This document shows, in pieces, positions 8,965 through 18,276 of a stretch of 64,000 nucleotides of DNA (within the stretch, counting starts at the first letter, position 1; each line of letters starts with the position of its first letter). The translations under genes were made by a program, and so were the position numbers. Under the pieces are notes generated by a model. The model had not been told where the DNA came from, searched no databases, and saw only the letters and a list, made by a program, of their open reading frames with translations. Source of the stretch: Hyphomicrobiales bacterium (GTDB lineage Bacteria; Pseudomonadota; Alphaproteobacteria; Rhizobiales; Phreatobacteraceae); contig JAFKKV010000032.1 in assembly GCA_017304475.1 (NCBI GenBank), positions 59,249 to 123,248 of the forward strand, written 5' to 3'.

Positions 8965-9903
8965 ATGTCCATGACCCTGACCTTGCGCCAGATCGAAATG
9001 TTCCGGGCCGTGATGACGGCCAAGAGCTTCGTCGGCGCCGCGCGCCTGCTGCGCGTCGCCCAGCCCACCGTGACCAATGTCATTGCCCGCATCGAGGATC
9101 GCCTGGGCGTATCCCTGTTCCTGCGCCAGGGCGGCCGCATCTATCCGACCGCGGAAGCGATCAATATCCTCGCCGAAATCGACCGCGCCTTCATCCAGCT
9201 CGAACAGGCCGTGATGCGGGTCGACAAGGTGGCGAAGCGCGAGGCCGCGACGCTCCGGCTCGGCGCGGCGCCGAGCGTCGGGCGCCGGCTCATTCCCGAG
9301 GTGCTGAAGGCGCTGGTCTCGCGCCACCAGGGCCTCACCGTCCATCTCGAGATCCTGTCGGTCGCCCAGGTGCTCGATTATGTCCTGGGCGGCCCCGGCG
9401 AATGCGCGGTCTCGGTCTTTCCGATCGCCCATGGCGCGATCCGCAGCACCCAGCTCGGACAGGCCCGGCTGGTCTGCCTGGTCCCCCATGAGCTTGCTGG
9501 CCGTTTTGATGCTCCCGTCGCGCCCGCCGATCTCAGGGATGAAACCCTGATCGTCTTCGAGCCGCATACGGTGCACGGCCAGGCGATCGCGCGGTTCCTC
9601 GGCTTGGCCGATGTCAGCCTCGGCCGCACCCATCAGGCGCGCTTCGCCGAGTCGGCCGTCGGTCTCGCCGAGGCGGGTCTCGGCATCGCGCTGGTCGACG
9701 AGTTCAGCGCGCTGTCGGCCGATCAAAATCGCGTCGCGGTGAAACCGGTCGCCTTCGATCCGGTCTTCGACATCTTCCTGCATGTCAATCACGAGCGGCC
9801 GGTCAGCCATTTCACCCAATTGTTCCAGCGCGAGCTGGCCCGCCAATTGACCGCCATCGCGGCCGAAGCGCCCTGCGCAACGGTTCGCTCCCAGGCGCGA
9901 TAG
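8965..9903 (+). CDS. LysR family transcriptional regulator
   Basis: 312 residues with the LysR N-terminal winged helix (LTLRQIEMFRAVMTAKSFVGAARLLRVAQPTVTNVIARIEDRLG) and a periplasmic-binding-like effector domain (from about residue 90). ATG 8965 and ATG 8971 are both plausible starts; a longer frame runs back into the preceding gene and is unlikely. It follows the FAD enzyme by 28 bp in the same direction and probably controls the Bug receptor/FAD enzyme unit, although it is not divergently arranged as many LysR genes are. Confidence 0.92.
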   Translation: MSMTLTLRQIEMFRAVMTAKSFVGAARLLRVAQPTVTNVIARIEDRLGVSLFLRQGGRIYPTAEAINILAEIDRAFIQLEQAVMRVDKVAKREAATLRLGAAPSVGRRLIPEVLKALVSRHQGLTVHLEILSVAQVLDYVLGGPGECAVSVFPIAHGAIRSTQLGQARLVCLVPHELAGRFDAPVAPADLRDETLIVFEPHTVHGQAIARFLGLADVSLGRTHQARFAESAVGLAEAGLGIALVDEFSALSADQNRVAVKPVAFDPVFDIFLHVNHERPVSHFTQLFQRELARQLTAIAAEAPCATVRSQAR

Positions 9904-9998
9904 CCCGGCGCTATCGGCGAGCCCAGGATCTGCGCTTGCGGCATGGCTGCCGCCATCCACAATCGCCTGAGCCACCGGTCGGAAGTGGTGGCGGGGGG

Positions 9999-11285
9999 AT
10001 GGACATCATGCGGGAAGCGATGCCGGATTTTGATCCGATCGCGGCGGCCGACGAGCTCGGCGGCGCAACCACGGTCCTGTTCCAGCGCTTCGACCTGATG
10101 ACCCGCCGGCCGACCCGCACGGTGATGGGGCTGGAGGTCGAGATCGTCGATGGCGCGGGCGATTTCGCCGGCGCATTGCGTGCGGGTCTCGGCCGGTCCG
10201 GCGGGGAGGCCGCGGCGCCGGGCCTGGTGCTGGTTTTTGCCGGCTTCGAAACCCTGCTCGGCAAGCGGACTGACGATACCGCGGGGCTTCCCGGGCATCT
10301 GGTCGCGCGTATCAGCGAAGGGTTCGACATCGACCACGCGACCGGCACCGTCGGGCTGATCTCGGCCGACGAGCCAGCTCTCCGCCGCCGTCTGCGGGCC
10401 CTGCCGCCAGCCGATGCGCGGCCATCGGATCGCGCGCTGCGAGCCGACCTGTCGGACTGGACGGCGGATCGTGGTTTCAACGATTACGCCAGCCGCGTCG
10501 AGACCATCAAACGCGTCATCGCGGCGGGCGGAGCGGAGGGCGCGGTGCTGTCGCTTGGCCTGTCCAAGACAACCGAGGCCAGCCCCTTCACGCTCTATCG
10601 CGAATTCGTCGCGGCCAATCCCTCGCCCTACGGCTTCGTCCTGAAGCATGACGGCAAGGCTCTGGTCGGCAGTTCACCGCTGGCTTATCTCACCATCCGC
10701 CAAGGGCGTCTGCATCTCGAGACCGACGCCGGCACGCGACCGGTCACCGGCGATGCCGGGCGCGATGATGCCGCCGCGCGCGACCTCATGGTCAATCCCA
10801 AGGACGCCGCCGAGCACCGCGTGGTGGTCGAGGCCGAGCGCGAGGCCTTGCTGCCGATCGCCAGAGACGGGGCGGTCGAGGCGGTGATCGACCGCCAGGT
10901 CCGGCGTTTCTCCCATGTCATGCATCTCTATTCGGCGCTGGAGGCGGAACTCGCCGACGGGCGCGACACGGCCGATGCGATCCTGGCACTGGCCCCGGCG
11001 GCGGCCGTCTCGGGACGGCCGAAGCGGGCCGCGGCCGAACTCGGGCTCGCGCAAGAAGGCGGCGCGCGCGGCCCCTATGGCGGGGTCATCGGCATCGTCG
11101 AGCCGGATTGTGCCGATCTCGCGGTGGTCATCCGCTCGCTCTGGATCAGCCAGGGCCGCGCCGCGCTGCGGGTCGGCGGCAAGATCGTCGCCACCTCGAC
11201 GGCCGAGGAGGAATACCGGGAAGCCCTATCGAAGGCGCGCTTCCTGATCGACGGCGTCGCCCGTGCGGAAGCGCGTGGCCGCTGA
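9999..11285 (+). CDS. Orphan chorismate-binding enzyme (anthranilate synthase component I-like)
   Basis: 428 residues with the TrpE/PabB/isochorismate-synthase fold in its C-terminal two thirds. Recognisable motifs: VGSSP (233-237), DAGTRP (253-258, family AGTRP), KDAAEH (278-283, family KExAEH), catalytic-type H316 (SHVMHLYS), VSGRPK (347-352), RGPYGG (367-372) and EEYREALSKAR near the C-terminus. The family's DLxRND segment is replaced by EAEREALLPIA and the KE acid is Asp. No glutamine amidotransferase or other trp, pab or ent gene is near. It could be an anthranilate, aminodeoxychorismate or isochorismate-type synthase, or altered. Start chosen as the first ATG after GCGGGGGG; 10008 is possible. 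Confidence 0.75.
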   Translation: MDIMREAMPDFDPIAAADELGGATTVLFQRFDLMTRRPTRTVMGLEVEIVDGAGDFAGALRAGLGRSGGEAAAPGLVLVFAGFETLLGKRTDDTAGLPGHLVARISEGFDIDHATGTVGLISADEPALRRRLRALPPADARPSDRALRADLSDWTADRGFNDYASRVETIKRVIAAGGAEGAVLSLGLSKTTEASPFTLYREFVAANPSPYGFVLKHDGKALVGSSPLAYLTIRQGRLHLETDAGTRPVTGDAGRDDAAARDLMVNPKDAAEHRVVVEAEREALLPIARDGAVEAVIDRQVRRFSHVMHLYSALEAELADGRDTADAILALAPAAAVSGRPKRAAAELGLAQEGGARGPYGGVIGIVEPDCADLAVVIRSLWISQGRAALRVGGKIVATSTAEEEYREALSKARFLIDGVARAEARGR

Positions 11286-11340
11286 ACGCCGGCCGTGGGC
11301 GAACATCATCAAGCATAAAAAATCGTGGGGAGACGAGATC

Positions 11341-12372
11341 ATGAACAGGCTGGTTCTGGCTGTGCTGGCGGCGTTGATCGGGATAGGCGGCGCGAAGGCC
11401 CAGACCCCTCCGGCCATTCCGCCGATCAACCGCGGCCCGATCATTGCGCCGGCGGCGGCGCTCGAAACCCTGTTCACCGAAGGCTTCTGGCTGGAAGGCC
11501 CGACCGCCGGTCCCGACGGCCGGATCTATTTCAGCGACGTCACCATGACCTTTCGCACCGGCAATGCCGCCGGCAATATCTGGGTCTATGACCCCGCCAG
11601 CGGGCGCACGTCGCTGTTCCGTTCGCCGAGCGGCATGGCCAATGGCATCAAGTTCGACGCTTCCGGCGGCATGGTCGTGGCGCAAGGTGCCGATTTCGGC
11701 GGCCGAGCCATCATCCGCATCGACATGGCCACGGGCCGGGCGAAGATCCTGGCGGGGCTCTACAAGGGCCGGCCGTTCAATGCGCCGAACGATCTCGATA
11801 TCGATGGCCAGGGACGGATCTATTTTACCGATCCGCGCTATTTCGGCCATGAGCCGATCGAGCAGCCGGTCAACGGTGTCTACCGGATCGATCCCGATGG
11901 CTCGGTGCGCCTCGTGCTGGCCGACATCACGCGGCCGAACGGCATCGCGCTGTCGCCCGACGGCCGGCGCCTCTATGTCGCCGAGCACGACTTCCTGGTC
12001 GCCGACCGGCGCATCGATCCGGTACCCCAGCGCAACGGCGCCATGCATATCCTGGTCTATGATCTCGGCGCCGACGGCATGCCGGTGAACCGCCGCGTGC
12101 TCGTCGATTTTGGCGCCGAACAGGGGGCTGACGGGCTCGCCGTCGATAGTGCCGGCAATATCTACGCCGCGGTCCAGGCGGCCAGCCGGTTCGGCGTCCG
12201 GGTCTATGATCCAGAGGGCCGGGAGATTGCCTATGTACCGACCCCGACTCGGCCGACCAATGTCGCCCTGGCCACCTCCGGCGGACGCTCGCACCTCTAT
12301 GTCACCGGCGGCCCGAACCTCTACCGCATCGAGGCGCTCAGCCGGCCGCGACAGGCCGTGGTTCGCCCCTGA
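11341..12372 (+). CDS. Exported SMP-30/gluconolactonase family protein
   Basis: 343 residues, six-bladed beta-propeller lactonase family, exported through a Sec signal (MNRLVLAVLAALIGIGGAKA). Metal-site landmarks are visible: the Glu in FWLEGPTAGPDGRIYFSD, the Asn in APNDLDIDGQGRIYFTD, and the Asp in LSPDGRRLYVAEH. The start has GGGGAGACGAG upstream; an earlier in-frame codon lies in the preceding gene. Members hydrolyse sugar lactones or other esters; the periplasmic location fits an extracytoplasmic lactone. It ends 27 bp from the convergent autotransporter gene. Confidence 0.88.
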   Translation: MNRLVLAVLAALIGIGGAKAQTPPAIPPINRGPIIAPAAALETLFTEGFWLEGPTAGPDGRIYFSDVTMTFRTGNAAGNIWVYDPASGRTSLFRSPSGMANGIKFDASGGMVVAQGADFGGRAIIRIDMATGRAKILAGLYKGRPFNAPNDLDIDGQGRIYFTDPRYFGHEPIEQPVNGVYRIDPDGSVRLVLADITRPNGIALSPDGRRLYVAEHDFLVADRRIDPVPQRNGAMHILVYDLGADGMPVNRRVLVDFGAEQGADGLAVDSAGNIYAAVQAASRFGVRVYDPEGREIAYVPTPTRPTNVALATSGGRSHLYVTGGPNLYRIEALSRPRQAVVRP

Positions 12373-12399
12373 TGTCGCAGACCGCCGCGGAGCGGCCTG

Positions 12400-15300
12400 T
12401 CAGAACCGCACTGCGAGATTGGCCTTGAAGCCGTGCTGCTGGGCATCGGAGGCGATCTGGCCGGAATAGGAGACGCCGAAAGTTGCCGCCGGCGACAGGT
12501 TGAGGTCGAGCCCGGCCTCGACCAGGGCGGCATTCCGGGCGATCGGCACGCCGGCGACCGTGAAGGCGCTGCCCCCGGCAAAGGCGAGGGTTGCCAGCGG
12601 CGTCGTGTCGCCGAAGGCATGGCGCCAGCCGAGCGTTCCCCTGACGGTTGCCTGGACACCGGCGAGATCGAAGCTGGAGGAGGCCCGCACGCCGAGCGTG
12701 GTGAAGGTCGCCTGCGTCGTCTGGCCAGTGCCTATGAGGGCCGCCGCACCGCCCTGCTCAGTGAAGCCGGATGTCGAAAGATGGACATAGGCCAGGTTGG
12801 CGAAGGGTTCGAACGCGACCCGTGACGCGTCGATCCGGTAGCCGAGCTCGCCGAAGGCCTGGAAGGTGCCGGCGTGGCTATTCGCCTTCAGGCTGTCGTT
12901 GAAGCCGGGAATGCGGACGCTGCGGCCGGTCGCGATGTCGTGCCACGTATAGGCGAGGCCCGAGCGGACACCGAGCTGGCCCCATTGCGCACCGGCATAG
13001 AGGCCGAGATGGTAGTTGTCGCTGCCGCCGGAGGAGGCGCGGTCTCGCGCGGTGAAGGTCGTGCGGCTATAGCCGGCGAGGACGCCGATCCGCAGGATGT
13101 CGAGGACCGGTCCGTCGGCGCCGAGGAAAAAGCCGCCGGTCGAGCGTTCCAGGCGCGCGGCATTGCCGTCGCTCCTGGTTTGTCCCCAGGCGCCGATCGC
13201 CTGGCCCCAGACGGCCAGGCGATCGGTGGTGGCGGCCACCGGGATCGGATCGCCGCCGGCATAGGCCATGACTGGGAAGGTGGCGGCGGCGACCGCGCCA
13301 AAGGCCGAACGCAGGCGATCGGTGGCGGCCTCGCGGACGAAGCGGCTGTCCTCGATCAGCGCCGTCTTGGCCGAGGCATGGATCTCGCCGGAGAGCTGGT
13401 CGAAGCTCCGGCGCACGATATCAGGGTCGCTCGACATCGCGACGGCCTGCCAGATCGGATTGCTATTGGGCAGGCTCTCGATGCCGCCCGCAGTGGCGAT
13501 CTGGTTGCGGGTGATGCCGATGCTCGAGAAGCTCGCATCATTGCGGGTCAGTTGCAGCGTCACGTCATTGCCGTCACCGCCGGCATAGTTCAGGCTCAGA
13601 TTGAGAAAGAGCAGGTTGTTGGTGACGGTGCCGAACGTGCCCGTCACGGCGCCCGCGCTCTGCTTGTCGATCAGGGTGTAGGGGCCGTTGAGCAGGTTCC
13701 AGCTCGCCGGGGTCGTCGGCGACAGCACCAGGTTGAGTGTCGCGCCTGATATGTCGACGCTGCCGGCGACCACGATCTTGTCGGTCCCTGCCGGCGTGCC
13801 CTCGACCACGAGCGTGCCGTGATTGACATAGTTCCCGGCAATGATCTGGGTGCCGACGGAATTGCCCGGCGCATGCACGCCGCCGGCCGCAATGGTGACG
13901 GTGGAACCGAGGCTGCCCACCGTGCCGGTGCCGGCGAGCGTCGCGCCGGACTGTACGGTGAGCGTGCCGCCGAGCGTGCCGTTGACCGCGAGCGTGCCGG
14001 CCTCGACGGTCGTGGTGCCGGAGAAGCCGCCGCTATTGCCGGTCAGGTTGGTGAGGCCGCCGCCCATCTGACGGATCGCGCCGGTCCCGGATATCACGCC
14101 GGCAAAGGTGATGGCATCGCTGCGGTAGAAGGCCAGCGTCGCGTTGTTGACGACATTGCCGGTGATCGAACCCGAGGTCGCGCCATTGCCGATCTGCAGA
14201 ATGCCCGCGCTGACGGTGGTGCCACCCGCATAGCTGTTCGCGCCCGTGAGGGTCAGCTTGCCCGCGCCGGTCTTGGTGAGGCCGCCAGCGCCATCGATAT
14301 CGTCGGACAGGACATGATCGCCGGCCTGGATCTCCAGGGTCGCCGAGGCCCCCGTCAGCACCACGTTCCGGGCGCTGGTAAACCCGCTGGTGACGCGCAG
14401 CGTGCCGTTGTCGATCGTCAGGCTGCCGGCGACATTGCCCAGATTGGCCTCGTTCGTCACCTGCAATACGCCGCCGACAATCGTCGTGCCGCCGGAATAG
14501 GTATGGGCTCCAGCGAGGATCGTCGTGCCGGCGACCTGGCGCACCTGGCCGGCGCCGGCAATGGTCGGGGCGAAGCTGTAGGCCGCCTCGGTATGGTTGA
14601 ACACGAGGCGGCTCGCGGCATTGAGGTCGACGGTGCCGACCTGCAGCGTGCCCGCCGCAGTCGCCGCCGATGCTTCGGCTGCGCCGATATTGATCGTGCC
14701 GCCCGCCGCGCCGCCGACGAAGCCGGCGGTAATCGTGCCGGTTCCGGCGCTGCCGACCCTGAGGATGCCCTGATTGGCAACCGTCAGCGACCCCGCATTG
14801 GAATGGCCGACATAGAGGTTGACGCCGTCGCCCAGCCATTGCGAGCCGGCGCCGGTAATGACGACCTCGCTTGCGCCGCCGCTGCCGACAATGCCGACAG
14901 TGCCGCCGCCCGAGCCGCTCCTGACCGTGCCGCCGGCCTCGATCCTGAGCGTGCCCGAACCATGTTCGCCGACCCGCATCTGGCCGAAGGTCTCCCACGC
15001 GGATCCGGCCCCGGTGACGATCGCGACGGCGCCGTTGCTGATATAGGCCTGGCCCGAGGTCGCCGCGCTGCCGAGCTTGCCGCCGCCTTCGATCCTGAGC
15101 GTGCCGCCATGCACCCATGTCCGGCCGAAATAGCTCGCCGAACTGTCGCCGGTCAGCACCAGCGTGCCGCCACCTTGCTTGAAGAAGCTTGCGCTGCCGC
15201 CGGTGGTGATCGCGCCAGACAGGGTCAGCGTCGTGCCGGCGTCGGTCTCGATGCGTCCGCCGCCGGAGGTGAAGGCCACGCCCCTGCTGCTCGAGAACGT

Positions 15301-16431
15301 GGCTGTCGTCCGCAAGATCGCATCGGCGCCGGTGGCCGCGCCGCCGACGATGGTCGTGTTGGCAAAGGTGATGCCGCCGCCGGCCGCGCCGAGATTGCCG
15401 TCATTGGCGACCTGTATCGTGCCGGCGACGATCCGCGTGCCGCCCGAATAGGTATTGGCGCCGGTCAGGATCGTCACCGAGGCCGGATTGCCGTTCTGCA
15501 CGACGAAGCCGCTGCCGGAAATCACTGGGGCGAAGGTCTGCGTGCCGGTCGCGTTGAATTCGACGCTGGAGGTGGCGTTGCGCAGGTCGACCACCGCCGC
15601 GGCCAACGTGCCGGCGCCCGTGGCATCGCCCATCTTGAGCGTGCCGGTGCCGCCGCCCGCGGTGCCCACATTGAGCGTCCCCGCGCCGCCGCCGACATTC
15701 ACCTGGCCGCCGCCGCGGATCGTCAATGTGCCCGTGCCGGCAACGCCGATCACCGCCTGGCTGGTGACGTTCAGCGTGCTGCCGGCACCGGAAACGTTCG
15801 CGATGCCGCTGCTGCCCACGGCATTGCCGACAAACAGGCCAGCTGTGGTGGCGGTGGCGCCGCCCTCGACCCGTAGCGTGGACAGCGTGCCGTTGATGGT
15901 CGCGCCGAGCAGGATGTTGGTGCCGACAGTCAGCGTGGCATTGTTGTTGAGGATGAGCTGCGCATTGTCATGCAGCTCGATGCTTTGCGCCACGCCCGCG
16001 CCGCCGAGCGTCGCGGTCACGGCGCCGCCGCTGCCGTTGAGAAGAGCCCGGTCCGCGGATGTCGGCGGGCTGGTTGACGACCATTGGGTGCCGTCGGTCC
16101 AGCTCTGGTTGCCGACGCCGATCCAGGTCACGTCCGCGGCGCTCACCGGCGCCGGCCCGGCCAGCGTCACCAGGCCGGCCAGTGCAAGCGACAGCGAAGA
16201 GCCGACCGGCCACAGCGAAGCGCCATGGCGCTGCGACGAGGCCGCCGCGGCGGCGGCGCCATGCCGGCGGGCGCGGCGCGACGCGTCGTCGCTCCCGGCT
16301 GCCAGTGCGGGCGAGCGGGCCAGCCTGGCCAGCAGCGATCCCGCCAGGGCGGTCGAGCTCAGGAAACGATTTCGGCGGACTTTGGCAATCATCGAAGAGG
16401 CTCGCGCCATGATTGTGATGCGGGGTCGCAT
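12400..16431 (-). CDS. PATR-repeat autotransporter (type Va secretion), 1343 aa
   Basis: Large surface protein. The passenger is a Gly/Thr/Ala-rich beta-helix with several autotransporter-associated (PATR) repeats such as YSGGTRIVAGTIQV, YSGGTTIVGGVLQV and YAGGTTVSAGILQIG, and repeats of the type VTGAGSAW...VGEHGSGTLRIEAGG. The last ~260 residues form the beta-barrel translocator, ending in the outer-membrane signature ...LAVRF with terminal Phe. The N-terminus carries two hydrophobic signal-like stretches, FLSSTALAGSLL and SLSLALAGLVTLAGPAPVSA. The start is uncertain: a TTG at 16470 and ATGs at 16431, 16410 and 16392 are in frame and none has a strong ribosome site. Function is unknown (adhesin-like). 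Confidence 0.88.
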   Translation of the reverse strand: MRPRITIMARASSMIAKVRRNRFLSSTALAGSLLARLARSPALAAGSDDASRRARRHGAAAAAASSQRHGASLWPVGSSLSLALAGLVTLAGPAPVSAADVTWIGVGNQSWTDGTQWSSTSPPTSADRALLNGSGGAVTATLGGAGVAQSIELHDNAQLILNNNATLTVGTNILLGATINGTLSTLRVEGGATATTAGLFVGNAVGSSGIANVSGAGSTLNVTSQAVIGVAGTGTLTIRGGGQVNVGGGAGTLNVGTAGGGTGTLKMGDATGAGTLAAAVVDLRNATSSVEFNATGTQTFAPVISGSGFVVQNGNPASVTILTGANTYSGGTRIVAGTIQVANDGNLGAAGGGITFANTTIVGGAATGADAILRTTATFSSSRGVAFTSGGGRIETDAGTTLTLSGAITTGGSASFFKQGGGTLVLTGDSSASYFGRTWVHGGTLRIEGGGKLGSAATSGQAYISNGAVAIVTGAGSAWETFGQMRVGEHGSGTLRIEAGGTVRSGSGGGTVGIVGSGGASEVVITGAGSQWLGDGVNLYVGHSNAGSLTVANQGILRVGSAGTGTITAGFVGGAAGGTINIGAAEASAATAAGTLQVGTVDLNAASRLVFNHTEAAYSFAPTIAGAGQVRQVAGTTILAGAHTYSGGTTIVGGVLQVTNEANLGNVAGSLTIDNGTLRVTSGFTSARNVVLTGASATLEIQAGDHVLSDDIDGAGGLTKTGAGKLTLTGANSYAGGTTVSAGILQIGNGATSGSITGNVVNNATLAFYRSDAITFAGVISGTGAIRQMGGGLTNLTGNSGGFSGTTTVEAGTLAVNGTLGGTLTVQSGATLAGTGTVGSLGSTVTIAAGGVHAPGNSVGTQIIAGNYVNHGTLVVEGTPAGTDKIVVAGSVDISGATLNLVLSPTTPASWNLLNGPYTLIDKQSAGAVTGTFGTVTNNLLFLNLSLNYAGGDGNDVTLQLTRNDASFSSIGITRNQIATAGGIESLPNSNPIWQAVAMSSDPDIVRRSFDQLSGEIHASAKTALIEDSRFVREAATDRLRSAFGAVAAATFPVMAYAGGDPIPVAATTDRLAVWGQAIGAWGQTRSDGNAARLERSTGGFFLGADGPVLDILRIGVLAGYSRTTFTARDRASSGGSDNYHLGLYAGAQWGQLGVRSGLAYTWHDIATGRSVRIPGFNDSLKANSHAGTFQAFGELGYRIDASRVAFEPFANLAYVHLSTSGFTEQGGAAALIGTGQTTQATFTTLGVRASSSFDLAGVQATVRGTLGWRHAFGDTTPLATLAFAGGSAFTVAGVPIARNAALVEAGLDLNLSPAATFGVSYSGQIASDAQQHGFKANLAVRF

Positions 16432-16585
16432 CGCCTGGCTTTTTGTTTGCGAGAGCCGAAACGAAGGCAAGCGCGGTGGAAAAACACGACATGCCGGTTC
16501 GACGAATTGACAGAAATCCGAAATTTTTTCGTTGATACCAGGCGCTTTCGGCCGCGAGACGCGATTGTTCCGGGCGGCGAGGCGG

Positions 16586-17509
16586 TCAAACGCCGAGCCG
16601 CGCCCTCAGTTCCGCCCGATAGGGGCGAGACACCACCCAGAGCGTGTTGAGCGTGCGCAGGCGTAACTCCCAGCGTTCGCGCAGCCGGCCGGCGTGGCGG
16701 TCGAGCACTTCGACATGCGGAAGATTGACGATGGCGGCGCGGTGGATGCGCACGAATGTCGCCTTGGGCAACATGCCGGCCCAGATCGACAGCGTCCGAT
16801 GGTCGGTCAGCCGGGAACCGTCGATCAGCCAGACATCGGTATAGTCGCCCGCCGCACGCAGGCCGAGGATTTCTTCGGGGACGATGCCGCGGCTGCGGCC
16901 CTGCATTCTCAGATAGATCAGGGGCGCAAGCGGGCCCGGCGCCGCCTGAACACGGGCTGTGTCGCCCGTGCTCCGGTCGGAATAGCGGGCAAGGCCGATC
17001 AACCGCGCGCAGTGGAACAGCGTGTCGATTGCCTGCCCCTCCCAGCGGCGTATCCGCGTCGTCGCATCGAAGCCGATGCAGCCGCGCAGGACGTCCCGGT
17101 GGAACAGCGGGACGTTCAGGACGCTCTTGTGGTTCCGCCGAAGCATCTCGGCCTTCAGCGACCTCGCCGTCCGGGGAAGCCCCGCGACATCGTTGATCAT
17201 CACCGCCTGGCCCTGAACCAGGAACTGATGCAGCCAGGCGATCATGGTGACGGGCGCGTCCTGCACATCCTCGGCGTGCTGGCTCACCCCGATGCGATCC
17301 CATCGATGGGTGTTGCGAAACCGCAGCAGGCTTTCGTCATATTCGAACATCCAGGCGCGATCCGCCCCGGCCAGCTCGCCGAGCTCCGCCAGAATGGTGG
17401 AGATCGCCCGGTCGATCGGCAGGGCGAGCAGATGGGCCGCGGCGCGCAACGCCCAGCCGGAACCATCCGCGCCGCCGCCCTGGCCGGCCGCGACGCTTGG
17501 CGATATCAC
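16586..17509 (-). CDS. GAF-LytTR transcriptional regulator
   Basis: 307 residues: a GAF sensory domain (about 20-185; AGADRAWMFEYDE, SVLNVPLFHRDVLRGCIGFD) followed by a LytTR DNA-binding domain (about 205-305; LRAAGDYTDVWLIDGSRL, FVRIHRAAIVNLPHVEVLDR). It lacks a receiver domain, so it probably senses a small ligand directly. The start is a GTG inside the palindrome CTTCATATGAAG; no good ribosome site is visible, so the N-terminus is uncertain. It is the nearest gene upstream of the autotransporter, in the same direction, and is a plausible controller of it. Confidence 0.88.
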   Translation of the reverse strand: MISPSVAAGQGGGADGSGWALRAAAHLLALPIDRAISTILAELGELAGADRAWMFEYDESLLRFRNTHRWDRIGVSQHAEDVQDAPVTMIAWLHQFLVQGQAVMINDVAGLPRTARSLKAEMLRRNHKSVLNVPLFHRDVLRGCIGFDATTRIRRWEGQAIDTLFHCARLIGLARYSDRSTGDTARVQAAPGPLAPLIYLRMQGRSRGIVPEEILGLRAAGDYTDVWLIDGSRLTDHRTLSIWAGMLPKATFVRIHRAAIVNLPHVEVLDRHAGRLRERWELRLRTLNTLWVVSRPYRAELRARLGV

Positions 17510-17520
17510 TTCATATGAAG
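17509..17520. promoter_or_regulatory. Perfect 12 bp palindrome at the GAF-LytTR start
   Basis: CTTCATATGAAG is a perfect dyad that overlaps the first base of the GTG start codon of the GAF-LytTR gene. Its position would suit autoregulation or translation control. Nothing else supports a function. Confidence 0.3.
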
Positions 17521-18276
17521 GATATGTGCCGTTCAGCGACCCCCTCCTGTTTCTTGTGTCATCGAATGCTCAAGAATCGGTTCGATTCGTTACAGAATTG
17601 CAACCAGAAAAACGGTTGGATACTTCGATATGGTGTCATGTTGAGTTGCAAGAGAGGAATCGAACACGTGATAAATAAGATGTAGAAACGATAATTGCCA
17701 TATTTGCAATCAGTTTGTAAGGTTCAATTCTTATTCGCAGGCGAACGGTTTTCTCTTCCGTTACGGGATAGAAAACGCTGGGGATTTGCGTGCAATGATC
17801 TGGTCATACCGGCGGGGGGCGCCGAAACAGCTCGCCGGATCATTGGCGCCGGGAGCGCTGCATTGTGCCGCCGAGCGGCGATATTCACGTGGCGGACCCG
17901 ATCAGATATGTCCGGGTTGAGGGTGCTCATGCCTTTCGCAAGGGCGTCGTGCGTTTGTCGAGGTTGGCGTCGAGCGCCAGTTCCGCCGCGCAGTGGCGGG
18001 GGGCCAGAGGAAGCCTTGTCAGGCGCCGGACGAGGGCCGCGGGCGTCGGGGACCGTCACAGAGACCGACAGGCATGCGTGGCGGCTGTGTGTCCGCGTCG
18101 TCTCGACCGGGCTTGTCCCAACCATCCGCGCATGTCTGAGACGGGCGTAAGCCGCCGATCTCAGCGACGAGCCCGGTCGGGGCCAGGTGCGAGGCATGCG
18201 AGGTCAGGCCAGGGCCGGATCAATCCGCTTGTGCGTGCCCGTCCTGCTCCGATCTGCCGCGGCACGGCGCGAAGCC
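17510..18276. other. Gene-free interval, AT-richer than its surroundings
   Basis: 767 bp between the GAF-LytTR start and the end of the SDR gene. From about 17530 to 17800 base composition is clearly more AT-rich than the neighbouring genes (for example GTGATAAATAAGATGTAG near 17670). The rest, to 18276, is GC-rich without a convincing frame. Short frames on both strands lack recognisable motifs and ribosome sites. It may hold the regulatory region for the LytTR gene, or be a remnant of inserted DNA. Confidence 0.5.

Noticed and set aside
13819..15876. Long plus-strand open frame opposite the autotransporter
   Set aside because: Antisense to a well-supported gene; composition is Ala/Gly/Arg/Asp-rich without motifs, as expected from a reversed GC-rich repeat gene.
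17497..17685. 62-codon frame in the AT-richer gap
   Set aside because: No ribosome site or family; Cys/Met-rich random-looking product that begins across the start of the LytTR gene.
17701..17780. LytTR direct-repeat binding site upstream of the GAF-LytTR gene
   Set aside because: Some GGTT/CCGTT words occur, but no pair with the expected spacing could be defined.
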